Shown here in pieces: positions 45,877 through 54,461 of a stretch of DNA of 64,000 nucleotides (positions are counted from its first letter, which is position 1; each line of letters begins with the position of its first letter). The position numbers and the translations under genes are program-made. Origin of the DNA: Alteromonas australica (GTDB lineage Bacteria; Pseudomonadota; Gammaproteobacteria; Enterobacterales; Alteromonadaceae); assembly GCF_000730385.1 (NCBI RefSeq), contig NZ_CP008849.1, positions 62,001 through 126,000 on the forward strand. The letters are read 5' to 3'. The notes beneath the pieces were generated by a model. That model did no database searches. It was not told where the DNA came from and saw nothing but the letters and a program-made list of their open reading frames with translations.

Positions 45877-48603
45877 TTGAAAACTACACATGCCTCTAAG
45901 GGCAGAAAACTTAATCGAATAACCTCTGCAATTATGGCGAGTTCGCTGCCCTTTTTAGCGGCAATGTCGGCACCTTCATTCGCGCAAGAAGCGGAAGAAG
46001 GGGCGGAGAACGTTGAAAATATTATTGTTACCGGTACGCGTATGAGCAACCGCTCTGCGGCCGATTCACCGGTACCTGTTGATGTTATTACTGGTGAAGA
46101 GTTCCGTTCGAACTCGTCGTCAGACGTACAAGACATGTTACGTACCAACGTGCCGTCTTTCGATGTAAACACCCAGCCAATCAGTGATGCCGCTACCATT
46201 GTACGCCCCGCTAACATGCGTGGTTTATCACCAGATAACGTACTGGTTTTGGTTAACGGAAAACGTCGTCACCGTGGCTCTATCATTTCATTCTTGGGCG
46301 GCGGTATTTCAGACGGTGCGCAAGGTGTAGATATTTCAGCTATTCCTTCATTGGCGCTTAAGCAAGTAGAAGTATTGCGTGACGGTGCATCGTCACAGTA
46401 CGGTTCAGATGCCATTGCCGGCGTACTAAACTTTTTACTACGTGATAACGACGAAGGTTTTGAGTTCCGTGCGAATTACGGGTCTACCTATGAAGGCGAT
46501 GGCGACAACTATACCATTTCTGCCAATGCAGGTTTCTCGTTAGGCGACAAAGGCTTTGTCAACGTCACCGGTGAAATTCGTGATGTTGAAGGTACTGTGC
46601 GCTCGGTGGTTCGCGATGATGTGGCGGGCATGGTGGACGCGGGTTATATCACGCAGTCTGATTTTTCTACCATTAATACCTATACCAATGAAGTACCACA
46701 ATACTGGGGCCAGCCAGACGTTGAAGATGATTACAAAGTTTTCATTAACTCAGGTTACGAGCTAAGTGATAAAGCCGAGCTGTATTTATTCGGTAACTAC
46801 GGCAAGCGCACAGTAACGGGCGGTTTCTTTTACCGTAACCCAGTTACCGAAGGCAGCCAGCGCGGTGGTGTTTATAGGGGCCCAACGGTGGACCCACTTA
46901 CTGGCTTAGAAGATGAAGATGGCGTGCACTCAATATTGGTGGGTGACCTAGATGGCGTTGGTGTAGGTGGCAGTTGTATTGATGGTATCCCTATCGGTGG
47001 TGAAGGCAACGTTACCCCAGACCCAACATTGCTCGCACAAGTGGCCGCCGACGATAACTGTTTCTCGTTTATTGAAACCATTCCTGAAGGTTTTGTACCA
47101 CGTTTTGGTGGTGATAACGAAGACATGGCGTTTACCGTAGGTGTACGTGGCGATTTAGATATTGGCACTGGCCTTGGCTACGACGTAAGTGCACAGCGTG
47201 GCTCAAACCGCACCGATTTCTTTATTAAGAACACTATTAATGCGTCTTTAGGCCCTGATACACCGCGCGACTTTGTGCCCGGCGGCCAAGAGCAAACCGA
47301 AACGCTAGTTAACCTTAACTTTGTGTACGGTGTAGATGTAGGCTTAGTGTCAGATCTTAACGTGGCATTTGGTGCTGAATATCGTAAAGAAGAGTTCGAC
47401 CTGTTCGCCGGTGATGAAGCCTCTTATGCCCTAGGCCCGCTGGCTAGCCAAGGTTTCTCATCAAGCTCCAACGGATTTGGTGGTTTCCCTAGTTCTACCA
47501 GTGCGTCTCAAGATAGCACGGCGTTCTATGTAGATTTAGAAGCCGATGTAACAGACGAACTTACGCTACAAGCCGCGGTACGTCGTGAAGATTTTAGTGA
47601 GTTTGGCGACACCACAGATTTTAAAATTGCGGGTATCTATCATGTCAGCGACGACTTCCGTCTTCGTGGTGCCTATTCAACGGGTTTCCACGCTCCAACG
47701 GCAGGGCAAGCTAACATTACTAACGTTACCACACAAAACGTAAACGGTGTGTTGGTTGACCAAGGTACGCTGCCATTATCATCAGCGGCGGGTCAGCTTG
47801 CAGCTGATTTCATTGAAAGCCAAGGCAATGGCCGCCCAGACTTAGGGCCAGAAGAAGCGGTTAACTTCTCGTTTGGTTTCTCGGTCGACGTGGCTGATAC
47901 AAGTTGGACAGTCGATTTCTATAACATCGAGCTTGAAAACCGTGTGGCACTGGGCGCAAACGTAGACTTCCTTGATGCGCTTAACTTCGCTGGAGGCGGT
48001 ACAGATTACGCTACTGTGTCTGAAGCGTTAACAGAGCTAGACGCCTCTGGCATTATCGACCGTTCTGACTATATTGGTTTAGACGACTTGTCTGAATTCC
48101 GATTCTTCTCGAACAGCTTTGATACCACTACTCGAGGTGTTGATATAGTGGGTAACTACAGCTTCGACTTATGGGAAGGTAACTCTCGTTTAACCTTGGC
48201 GGCTAACTACAACGAAACTACCGTTGATGATGTAGGTACGCTGAACCCTATTGACGACGATCGTGTGTCTGCCATTGAAGATTTACTGCCAAACTTGCGT
48301 GGTAACATTTCATGGACTCACACACAAGGTCAACTACGTACATTGGTACGTGCTAACTACTACGGTAGTTGGGACGACACAGGTAATGGTGTTGCAGACA
48401 TCGACCCCGCTATTCTTATCGACGTTGAAGCCGTGTACTCCTACACTGAAAACCTCGATCTTGTGGTGGGTGTCAACAACCTGTTCGACGAATACCCTGA
48501 AGAAAACCCTGATGCAGGTAGCTTAGGCCAGCTTTACTCTGAGTCTAGCCCGTTTGGTTTTAACGGGGGTATGTGGTACGTGCAGGCACGTTACACTTAC
48601 TAA
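45877..48603 (+). CDS. TonB-dependent receptor, large, substrate unknown
   Basis: A 908-aa outer-membrane receptor. A long signal peptide (ITSAIMASSLPFLAAMSAPSFAQ) is followed by a TonB-box-like ENIIVTGTRM and a plug (SPVPVDVITGEEF, RPANMRGLSPDNVLVLVNGKRRHRG, QVEVLRDGASSQYGSDAIAGV). The barrel ends MWYVQARYTY. Such receptors in marine Alteromonadales often import oligosaccharides or other nutrients; no catabolic genes lie beside it to show which. The start is TTG at 45877 with a perfect AGGAG 7 nt upstream. Confidence 0.9.
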   Translation: MKTTHASKGRKLNRITSAIMASSLPFLAAMSAPSFAQEAEEGAENVENIIVTGTRMSNRSAADSPVPVDVITGEEFRSNSSSDVQDMLRTNVPSFDVNTQPISDAATIVRPANMRGLSPDNVLVLVNGKRRHRGSIISFLGGGISDGAQGVDISAIPSLALKQVEVLRDGASSQYGSDAIAGVLNFLLRDNDEGFEFRANYGSTYEGDGDNYTISANAGFSLGDKGFVNVTGEIRDVEGTVRSVVRDDVAGMVDAGYITQSDFSTINTYTNEVPQYWGQPDVEDDYKVFINSGYELSDKAELYLFGNYGKRTVTGGFFYRNPVTEGSQRGGVYRGPTVDPLTGLEDEDGVHSILVGDLDGVGVGGSCIDGIPIGGEGNVTPDPTLLAQVAADDNCFSFIETIPEGFVPRFGGDNEDMAFTVGVRGDLDIGTGLGYDVSAQRGSNRTDFFIKNTINASLGPDTPRDFVPGGQEQTETLVNLNFVYGVDVGLVSDLNVAFGAEYRKEEFDLFAGDEASYALGPLASQGFSSSSNGFGGFPSSTSASQDSTAFYVDLEADVTDELTLQAAVRREDFSEFGDTTDFKIAGIYHVSDDFRLRGAYSTGFHAPTAGQANITNVTTQNVNGVLVDQGTLPLSSAAGQLAADFIESQGNGRPDLGPEEAVNFSFGFSVDVADTSWTVDFYNIELENRVALGANVDFLDALNFAGGGTDYATVSEALTELDASGIIDRSDYIGLDDLSEFRFFSNSFDTTTRGVDIVGNYSFDLWEGNSRLTLAANYNETTVDDVGTLNPIDDDRVSAIEDLLPNLRGNISWTHTQGQLRTLVRANYYGSWDDTGNGVADIDPAILIDVEAVYSYTENLDLVVGVNNLFDEYPEENPDAGSLGQLYSESSPFGFNGGMWYVQARYTY

Positions 48604-48614
48604 GCTATAATCAG

Positions 48615-48634
48615 CGGCCTTGATAACAAGGCCG
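48615..48634. terminator. Hairpin after TonB receptor
   Basis: CGGCCTT, 6-nt loop, AAGGCCG, 12 nt after the receptor stop. The GTTGTGT tail is only weakly T-rich. It shares its stem sequence with the next hairpin. Confidence 0.6.
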
Positions 48635-48663
48635 TTGTGTACAATGCAAATGCAATCAATAAA

Positions 48664-48686
48664 AAGGCCGCTTAATTAGCGGCCTT
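48664..48686. terminator. Bidirectional terminator between receptor and acyl-CoA dehydrogenase
   Basis: AAGGCCGC, 7-nt AT loop, GCGGCCTT, flanked by A-rich sequence on the left and T-rich on the right, so it can stop transcripts from both converging genes. Confidence 0.75.
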
Positions 48687-48709
48687 GTTGTTTCTGCGTT
48701 AAGTCAGGT

Positions 48710-49930
48710 TTACTGGTACTTTTTAAGCTCTAATCGCGACACCATGCCCTTGTGCACTTCGTCAGGGCCATCGGCCAACCTCAGTGCTCTTGCGCCGGCG
48801 GCAAAACGCGCCAGTGGGAAGTCGCTGCACATACCCGCGCCACCGTGAATTTGTAACGCCATGTCTACCACGTTTTGCAGCATATTCGGCACCACCACTT
48901 TAATGGCAGATATTTCTGTCATGGCATGTTTAACGCCTAGGTTATCTATCTTCCATGCGGCATGAAGGGTTAATAACCGCGCTTGTTCAATCGCCATGCG
49001 CGCGTCGGCAACCCGTTCTAAATTTCCGCCTAGTCGAATAATGGGCTTACCAAAGGCTACCCGTTCGTGGCCTCGCTGTAGGGCAAGTTCAAGGGCTTTC
49101 TCTGCCATGCCAATTGCACGCATACAGTGGTGAATGCGGCCGGGGCCTAGTCGGCCTTGTGCAATGGCAAAGCCTTTGCCTAACCCCATCACTAGGTTGT
49201 CTTTGCTTACGCGCACATTGTCAAAGTGCATTTCGCCGTGCCCATACGGTGCGTCGTAATCACCATAGGCGTCTAGCATTCGCTTAATGGTTATTCCTGG
49301 TGTGTCTAGCGGCACAATCACCATGCTATGGCGGCTGTGTTTGTCGTTCTCTGGGTTAGATAAACCCATGAAAATCGTGATGTCAGCATTGGGATGGCCT
49401 AACCCGGTAGACCACCATTTCTTACCGTTAATCACAACATCGTCGCCATCTTCAATAATAGTGGCTGCCATGTTGGTGGCGTCAGATGACGCAACATCAG
49501 GCTCTGTCATACCAAACACCGAGCGAATTTCTCCGGCCAGCAACGGCTTAAGCCATTTTTCCTTTTGCGCCTCACTGCCAAAATGGTAAAGCACTTCCAT
49601 ATTGCCGGTATCAGGTGCGTTACAATTAAATATTTCAGGCGCAAATAGGTACTTGCCCATACGTTCTGCCATGGGAGCGTATTCTAAGGTGGTAAGGCCC
49701 TGACCTAGCGCGGCGTCGGGCAAGAACAGGTTAGCCAAACCGGCGTCACGGGCTTTCGCTTTTAAGGCCTCTGTGCCAGGGTGAAGCTTCCAACGTGTCC
49801 AGTCACCGTGATTATTTTCTTTGTGGTGAAAGTCGTACACGTCATTTTCAATGGGTGCAATGTGCTCTGCAATAAAGCTGTCGAGTTTATCTAACAACCC
49901 TTGTGTTTTTTCATTATGTGAAAAGTCCAT
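48710..49930 (-). CDS. Acyl-CoA dehydrogenase family protein
   Basis: A 406-aa flavoprotein of the acyl-CoA dehydrogenase family, expected to introduce a trans-2 double bond into an acyl-CoA. Marks include SVFGMTEPDVASSDATNM (FAD/acyl contact), KKWWSTGLGHPNADI, RIHHCMRAIGMAEKAL and QIHGGAGMCSDFPLARF. The form resembles the ACAD10/11-type clade more than the short-chain enzymes. Substrate chain length cannot be told. The ATG at 49930 follows a GGAAT. It is divergent from a LysR gene, which likely regulates it. Confidence 0.9.
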   Translation of the reverse strand: MDFSHNEKTQGLLDKLDSFIAEHIAPIENDVYDFHHKENNHGDWTRWKLHPGTEALKAKARDAGLANLFLPDAALGQGLTTLEYAPMAERMGKYLFAPEIFNCNAPDTGNMEVLYHFGSEAQKEKWLKPLLAGEIRSVFGMTEPDVASSDATNMAATIIEDGDDVVINGKKWWSTGLGHPNADITIFMGLSNPENDKHSRHSMVIVPLDTPGITIKRMLDAYGDYDAPYGHGEMHFDNVRVSKDNLVMGLGKGFAIAQGRLGPGRIHHCMRAIGMAEKALELALQRGHERVAFGKPIIRLGGNLERVADARMAIEQARLLTLHAAWKIDNLGVKHAMTEISAIKVVVPNMLQNVVDMALQIHGGAGMCSDFPLARFAAGARALRLADGPDEVHKGMVSRLELKKYQ

Positions 49931-49990
49931 ACCTATTCCCCATGTTGTCGCTACGGCGTGATTATCACGAGCATAGAGAAAACACAGTAG

Positions 49991-50035
49991 TGAATGAAAT
50001 GAAATATAGTCTCACGAAATTGTGAATTTCATTCA
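49991..50035. promoter_or_regulatory. Nested palindromes between acyl-CoA dehydrogenase and LysR genes
   Basis: Outer arms TGAATGAAAT (49991-50000) and ATTTCATTCA (50026-50035) are a perfect 10-bp inverted repeat. Between them lies TCAC-N6-GTGA (50012-50025). The position in a divergent promoter region next to a LysR gene suggests the operator for this regulator. Confidence 0.65.
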
Positions 50036-50104
50036 TAGTATGATTTACTGGTTATGGTTGACTCGGTAACGTCTACTGAGAGTACCGCTGATGAAGGCAT
50101 AGCT

Positions 50105-51028
50105 ATGAGTGAGAGCAGGCAGTTTGAAAAACTAGACTTAAACCTACTGAAAGTGTTTGAGGCACTTTGGTTGCAGCGCAATATGACCCGCGCGGCAGAA
50201 GTGCTGTTTATTACGCCCTCGGCGGTGAGTCACGCCATGCGCCGCTTTCGTGAACTGTTGGGCGACCCGCTATTTATACGGGAAAAACAAAGCATGTTGC
50301 CTACCGCAGCTTGCGAACGCTTAGCCCCAGATATTTTACATGCTTTAGGCCAAATACGTGGTGCGTTGGGGCAGTTTTCACATTTTGACCCCAAACAAAG
50401 TCATCAGCGTTTTGTGATTGCTATGCAAGAGTCGTTAGAGCTCAGCGTGCTGCCGCTTTTACTAGAAACGCTGGAACGAGAAGCGCCTTTTGTTGAGGTT
50501 GTAAGTACTCGCTTACAACGAGGCTCTCTATTTGCTGACCTCGCCAACCGCCACCTTCATTTAGCCATTGATATTGGTCGCGCGGTGTCTTCGCCTATTG
50601 CTCATTGCCTATTACGACAAGACAACTACCGGGTGCTAATGAATAAAGCGAATCCATTGGTGCGCACGCTTACGGCGCAACAATATTTAGCGGCGCGCCA
50701 TATTACGGTGTCTAACCGTGCAAAAGGGGCATCGGTAGAGGAGGTGGCATTGCAACAACTCGGGGTGAATAGGCCGTCTATATGGCGATGCCAAAACTAC
50801 CGCGCGGCGGCGGAGGTCGTGGCCAACACCCATGCCATACTTACCTTACCTGGCACCATTGCCAGTGCGGTTTCAGGCAACCAACTTACCTCTGTGGCAT
50901 TGCCCTTTTCGTTACCCGCCCTTGAAACTCACCTATATTGGCATAGCCAACAGGAAGGAGAGCCAGGTTTAATGTGGTTGAAGTCGCTCATGTTGCAGTT
51001 GTTCGCGGAATCTGGTCTAACCAGCTGA
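50105..51028 (+). CDS. LysR-family transcriptional regulator
   Basis: A 307-aa LTTR. The N-terminal winged helix is DLNLLKVFEALWLQRNMTRAAEVLFITPSAVSHAMRRFRELLGDPLF; the C-terminal periplasmic-binding-like domain senses an unknown effector. I chose the ATG at 50105 with AAGG 8 nt upstream, which starts just before the HTH as usual; an ATG at 50054 would add 17 low-complexity residues. It probably controls the divergent acyl-CoA dehydrogenase gene. Confidence 0.9.
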   Translation: MSESRQFEKLDLNLLKVFEALWLQRNMTRAAEVLFITPSAVSHAMRRFRELLGDPLFIREKQSMLPTAACERLAPDILHALGQIRGALGQFSHFDPKQSHQRFVIAMQESLELSVLPLLLETLEREAPFVEVVSTRLQRGSLFADLANRHLHLAIDIGRAVSSPIAHCLLRQDNYRVLMNKANPLVRTLTAQQYLAARHITVSNRAKGASVEEVALQQLGVNRPSIWRCQNYRAAAEVVANTHAILTLPGTIASAVSGNQLTSVALPFSLPALETHLYWHSQQEGEPGLMWLKSLMLQLFAESGLTS

Positions 51029-51068
51029 ACTTTGGTAGTATAACATTCTGCTAACATTTGGGTGCATT

Positions 51069-51830
51069 ATGAGATTACATACGCTATCGGGCTATATTCA
51101 ACACATTTACTTGGCAGAGCACGACGATGGGTTACTGCTTTTAGATGGATGCAGCCGCGCCGATGTGAATGCCGTATGTGATTACATTGCTCACACGCTA
51201 CAGCGCCCACTTACGCAACTTAAGCTTATTGTGGTGACGCATATGCACCCTGATCATGCGGGTGGGGCTATGCTACTACGCAAGAAAACCGGCGCAAAGG
51301 TGGCTGCCCATCCTAAGGCGGCTAACTGGTACAAAGGTGTTGCTGGGCGCACGGCGCACGGTATCGACTTGCTATTAACGTGGTGGGTGGCCGGTCGCAT
51401 TGGTAAGCGTAAAATGCCTATTTGGTATAATCCTGTTTTAGCACCGGATATCATCTTAAATGACAAAGACACGCTGCCGTATTTTAACCACTGGCAGGTG
51501 CTATATACCCCAGGTCATACCGATCATGATTTATCGGTGGTGCATTTACCGACTAAGCAAGCGTATATTGCCGACGTGCTAGTGAAGGTTAAGGGAGAAT
51601 TGGTGCCGCCGTATCCGTTATGCCACCCCAACCAGTACCGAGAAAGTTTGAAAAAGCTGGCGCAGTCATATATTGAAACATTTTTTTGTGCTCACGTGCC
51701 GCCAACCCCGCGCCGGGATATTAACTTTGGGCATGTTATTTTAAATGCACCTCGCAAGCCAAAGAATCATTGGCATTCCAGCAAAAACCGAATAAAGAAA
51801 AAGCTATTCGGGCTTACCCAAGAACATTAA
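51069..51830 (+). CDS. MBL-fold metallo-hydrolase
   Basis: A 253-aa metallo-beta-lactamase-fold protein. The metal motif is THMHPDHAGG, followed by a second His in TPGHTDHDLSV and Asp in AYIADVLV, then a late His in CAHVPPTP. No signal peptide. Substrate unknown. It lies 40 nt after the LysR gene on the same strand, so it may be co-transcribed and belong to the same pathway as the acyl-CoA dehydrogenase. Confidence 0.85.
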   Translation: MRLHTLSGYIQHIYLAEHDDGLLLLDGCSRADVNAVCDYIAHTLQRPLTQLKLIVVTHMHPDHAGGAMLLRKKTGAKVAAHPKAANWYKGVAGRTAHGIDLLLTWWVAGRIGKRKMPIWYNPVLAPDIILNDKDTLPYFNHWQVLYTPGHTDHDLSVVHLPTKQAYIADVLVKVKGELVPPYPLCHPNQYRESLKKLAQSYIETFFCAHVPPTPRRDINFGHVILNAPRKPKNHWHSSKNRIKKKLFGLTQEH

Positions 51831-51859
51831 CCCCTACGTTGTCTTTCGTTATCCCTTCA

Positions 51860-51875
51860 TGGCACTGCCCTTGCT
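51860..51875 (+). promoter_or_regulatory. Sigma-54 promoter of ycjX-ycjF
   Basis: TGGCACTGCCCTTGCT matches the consensus TGGCACG-N4-TTGCW at every fixed position but one, with exact -24/-12 spacing. It predicts a start near 51886 and a leader of about 170 nt before ycjX. In E. coli ycjXF belong to the PspF/sigma-54 phage-shock regulon, which fits. Confidence 0.82.
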
Positions 51876-51981
51876 TTTAGCGTACAAGTAACCACATTTA
51901 TTAATACCTATACTGGTAAACCGGTTAGCGGCTTGTATAAGCCCTTTTAATGGTTTTGCATCTTGCTTCACTGTAGAGAAC

Positions 51982-52015
51982 GGTGGCGCTGCAGGCGTTG
52001 TGCGAGATCGCCACC
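51982..52015 (+). other. Stem-loop in ycjX leader
   Basis: GGTGGCG (51982-51988) and CGCCACC (52009-52015) can pair in the untranslated leader, about 40 nt before the ycjX start. Role unknown. Confidence 0.35.
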
Positions 52016-52055
52016 TAGGTTAATCGAAGAATAACAAAGGATATCTCTTACCATT

Positions 52056-53441
52056 ATGCAGAAGAATATCGCTGCCCTGTTAGACAAAACCTTGGCTGCT
52101 GCGTCGCTAACTGGCGACAAATTGGCAGACGTTTTTAGCAAGGAAACCCACCGTTTTACGATTACGGGGTTAAGCCGTAGCGGTAAGTCTATGCTGTTCA
52201 CCAGTTTAATCACTATGCTAAAAAGCCGTAGTGAAGAGGGCTATGCGTGCTTGCCTTTGCTACGTTATTTACCGCCTTCTCAAGTGCTGGATATGCGGGT
52301 GGAGCCATTAGACGGGTATAAAGCGTTCCCTCATCAGGAAAATGTGGCTGCGTTAGCGCAAGGGCAGTGGCCTTCAGCCACTGAAGAAGCATATGGTTTT
52401 AAGCTGGTGGTGAGGCTAAAGCAAACGGCCACGTTTAAAAAACACCTGCTGCCTCATACCGATGTGGTGTTTGAGTTTATTGATTATCCAGGGGAGTGGA
52501 TTACCGACATTCCTATGTTAAGCAAAACCTATGCGCAATGGTCAGACTCTACGTGGGCGCAACTAAGTAGTGGCCCACAACAGTACTATGCAGAAACGTG
52601 GAGGCAGGTGATTAATCAATTCGATTTTGAACAGCCGCCTACTGCTGCCAATATTCACGCTTTGGTTCACGCCTACAGAAACTATTTAATTTACGCCAAG
52701 CGCGAGGGGATATCGCTATTGCAGCCGGGCAGTTTTTTACTCGACTCAAGCGACTTTAACTGGCAGGAGTTTGGTTTTACGCCCTTGCCGTCTAGTATTA
52801 CCAGCGATGTGTCGCACCCTTGGTATCAGGCGTTTAACAAGCACTTTTGTGCTTTTCAAAACAATTGGCTAACGCCCTTGAAGCAATCCATTTTTAAAGA
52901 AACAGATAAACAAATTATTTTGGTGGATTTGTTTGAAGGCCTAAATCACAGTCGACAGCATTTATATCAGCTAAAAGAAACCTTAAGCCATTTGGCCGAT
53001 ACCTTTGTGTACGGACAAAGCAATTGGTTCTCGCGCAAGGTGTTGAAGAGCGAACAAATTGGCAAAGTGGCCTTTGTGGCCACGAAAGCCGACCTTATTC
53101 CTGTCAGTCAGCGTGAAAATTTACTTAATTTGCTACATCAGGTTAGTGAAGGTGCGCGAGCCAAGTTTAAGGATAAACCCATTGAGTTTGAACACTTTTT
53201 GGTGTCAGCCATGCAAATAACCGATGAGGGAAGTTCCGCGCAAGCAATACGCTACACAGACAGCAATGGTCGCTACGTGGAGTCAAGCTTTGAGCCTATT
53301 CCTGCTACCTTAAAAGACATGGAGGAAGGGGCTCATTTCCCTGTTCCTTCTGCACAAGTACCAAACGATTACAAAGCCAGAATACTGGCAGGCAAAGGTG
53401 TCGATCGTTTGCTTCAATTTTTACTGGGCAAAGGAGAATAA
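52056..53441 (+). CDS. ycjX: YcjX-like P-loop GTPase-related protein
   Basis: A 461-aa protein of the DUF463/YcjX family. Walker A is GLSRSGKSMLF near residues 38-46, and later segments include FIDYPGEWITD, ILVDLFEGLNHSR and VAFVATKADLIP (an NKxD-like motif), pointing to a GTP-binding protein. Members belong to the stress-induced Psp regulon in Enterobacteria. The stop overlaps the ycjF start (TAATG). Confidence 0.9.
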   Translation: MQKNIAALLDKTLAAASLTGDKLADVFSKETHRFTITGLSRSGKSMLFTSLITMLKSRSEEGYACLPLLRYLPPSQVLDMRVEPLDGYKAFPHQENVAALAQGQWPSATEEAYGFKLVVRLKQTATFKKHLLPHTDVVFEFIDYPGEWITDIPMLSKTYAQWSDSTWAQLSSGPQQYYAETWRQVINQFDFEQPPTAANIHALVHAYRNYLIYAKREGISLLQPGSFLLDSSDFNWQEFGFTPLPSSITSDVSHPWYQAFNKHFCAFQNNWLTPLKQSIFKETDKQIILVDLFEGLNHSRQHLYQLKETLSHLADTFVYGQSNWFSRKVLKSEQIGKVAFVATKADLIPVSQRENLLNLLHQVSEGARAKFKDKPIEFEHFLVSAMQITDEGSSAQAIRYTDSNGRYVESSFEPIPATLKDMEEGAHFPVPSAQVPNDYKARILAGKGVDRLLQFLLGKGE

Positions 53442-54406
53442 TGATGGATAAGTCAGCGTCATCTGCCGATGATGAAAAGGCGCCCACAACCACCTCTACA
53501 CGCTACCGTTCTAAGGTGACAACGCAAACCCTCGACATTCAGCCGCCTGAAACAAAACTGCCCGTGCAAGTAGAGCAAGATGCATGGCAGGTTGACGTGG
53601 AAAAAGAAGGTATTTCTTTTGGCGTAACAACATTGGTGTTCGGCGTACTTTCAGTATTGGGTTTCTTTGTTTTTGATGCCTACACCACGTTATCTGCCAA
53701 TATGGCGGAACACCCCATTGGCACGGGGATTTTAGGTGTGTTACTGGCGGGCTTTGTGGCGAGTTTTAGTTATTTAAGCTTAAGAGAGTGGCGGGGGTAT
53801 AAACAAGTGAATACCGCCATGAATGATGCTCAGAATATACGTACCTTGTTGCAAGAAAAGCGCTCCCCACTAAAACGCAGCGAGATGCGCGTGAAACAGG
53901 TAAGTGGTGTGTTGAATGAACATGGAAAGCGCTTTTCCAGGGGGTCTTATGCCGCCCAGTGTTTTATGCGCTATCAGCAAACGGTGCAAGACGACATGAG
54001 CGCAGCGGAATTGCTTGGGCTATACGAAGATACTGTGCTTGCGCCGGTACAAGAAAAGGCCCATAAGGTACTCAACAAAGAGTCGATTACGGCGGGTAGC
54101 CTTGCATTTATTAGCCCAAACAACCTTATTCAAACCTTTGCTGTGGTGTGGATAAGCTTTCGTACTATAAGACGCATGGCACGCGTTTATGGGTTACGCC
54201 CGAGTACGGCAGGCAACTGGAAGCTGCTAAAAGTGCTGGCGCAAAACATTGCGGCTCAGGGGGTATTCGATTTAGCTACCGATGAAGTGGCCAATCAAAT
54301 TGGCGGCAGTTTGTCGGCTAAGTTTATGGAAAACTCTGCCGAAGCCATCGCTGCGGGCGCCTTAAACGCACGGCTAGGGCGAGCGTTAATTAAGTTGCTT
54401 AAATAA
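53441..54406 (+). CDS. ycjF: YcjF-like inner-membrane protein
   Basis: A 321-aa membrane protein of the YcjF (DUF697) family. Two TM helices lie near residues 60-80 and 92-112, followed by a helical domain with SITAGSLAFISPNNLIQTFAVVW. Paired with ycjX as in E. coli; both are thought to help in envelope stress. Two adjacent ATG codons (53441, 53444) are possible starts; the AGGAG spacing favours the second. Confidence 0.88.
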   Translation: MMDKSASSADDEKAPTTTSTRYRSKVTTQTLDIQPPETKLPVQVEQDAWQVDVEKEGISFGVTTLVFGVLSVLGFFVFDAYTTLSANMAEHPIGTGILGVLLAGFVASFSYLSLREWRGYKQVNTAMNDAQNIRTLLQEKRSPLKRSEMRVKQVSGVLNEHGKRFSRGSYAAQCFMRYQQTVQDDMSAAELLGLYEDTVLAPVQEKAHKVLNKESITAGSLAFISPNNLIQTFAVVWISFRTIRRMARVYGLRPSTAGNWKLLKVLAQNIAAQGVFDLATDEVANQIGGSLSAKFMENSAEAIAAGALNARLGRALIKLLK

Positions 54407-54433
54407 GCGAGGTTCGGTGAGCAGCATCAGAGT

Positions 54434-54461
54434 AAAAGGCGCGAATTACAGCGCCTTTTTT
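54434..54461. terminator. Bidirectional terminator between ycjF and exporter gene
   Basis: AAAAGGCGC, 8-nt loop, GCGCCTTTTTT. The loop contains the TAA stop of the minus-strand exporter gene, so the hairpin overlaps its coding end. Confidence 0.85.
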
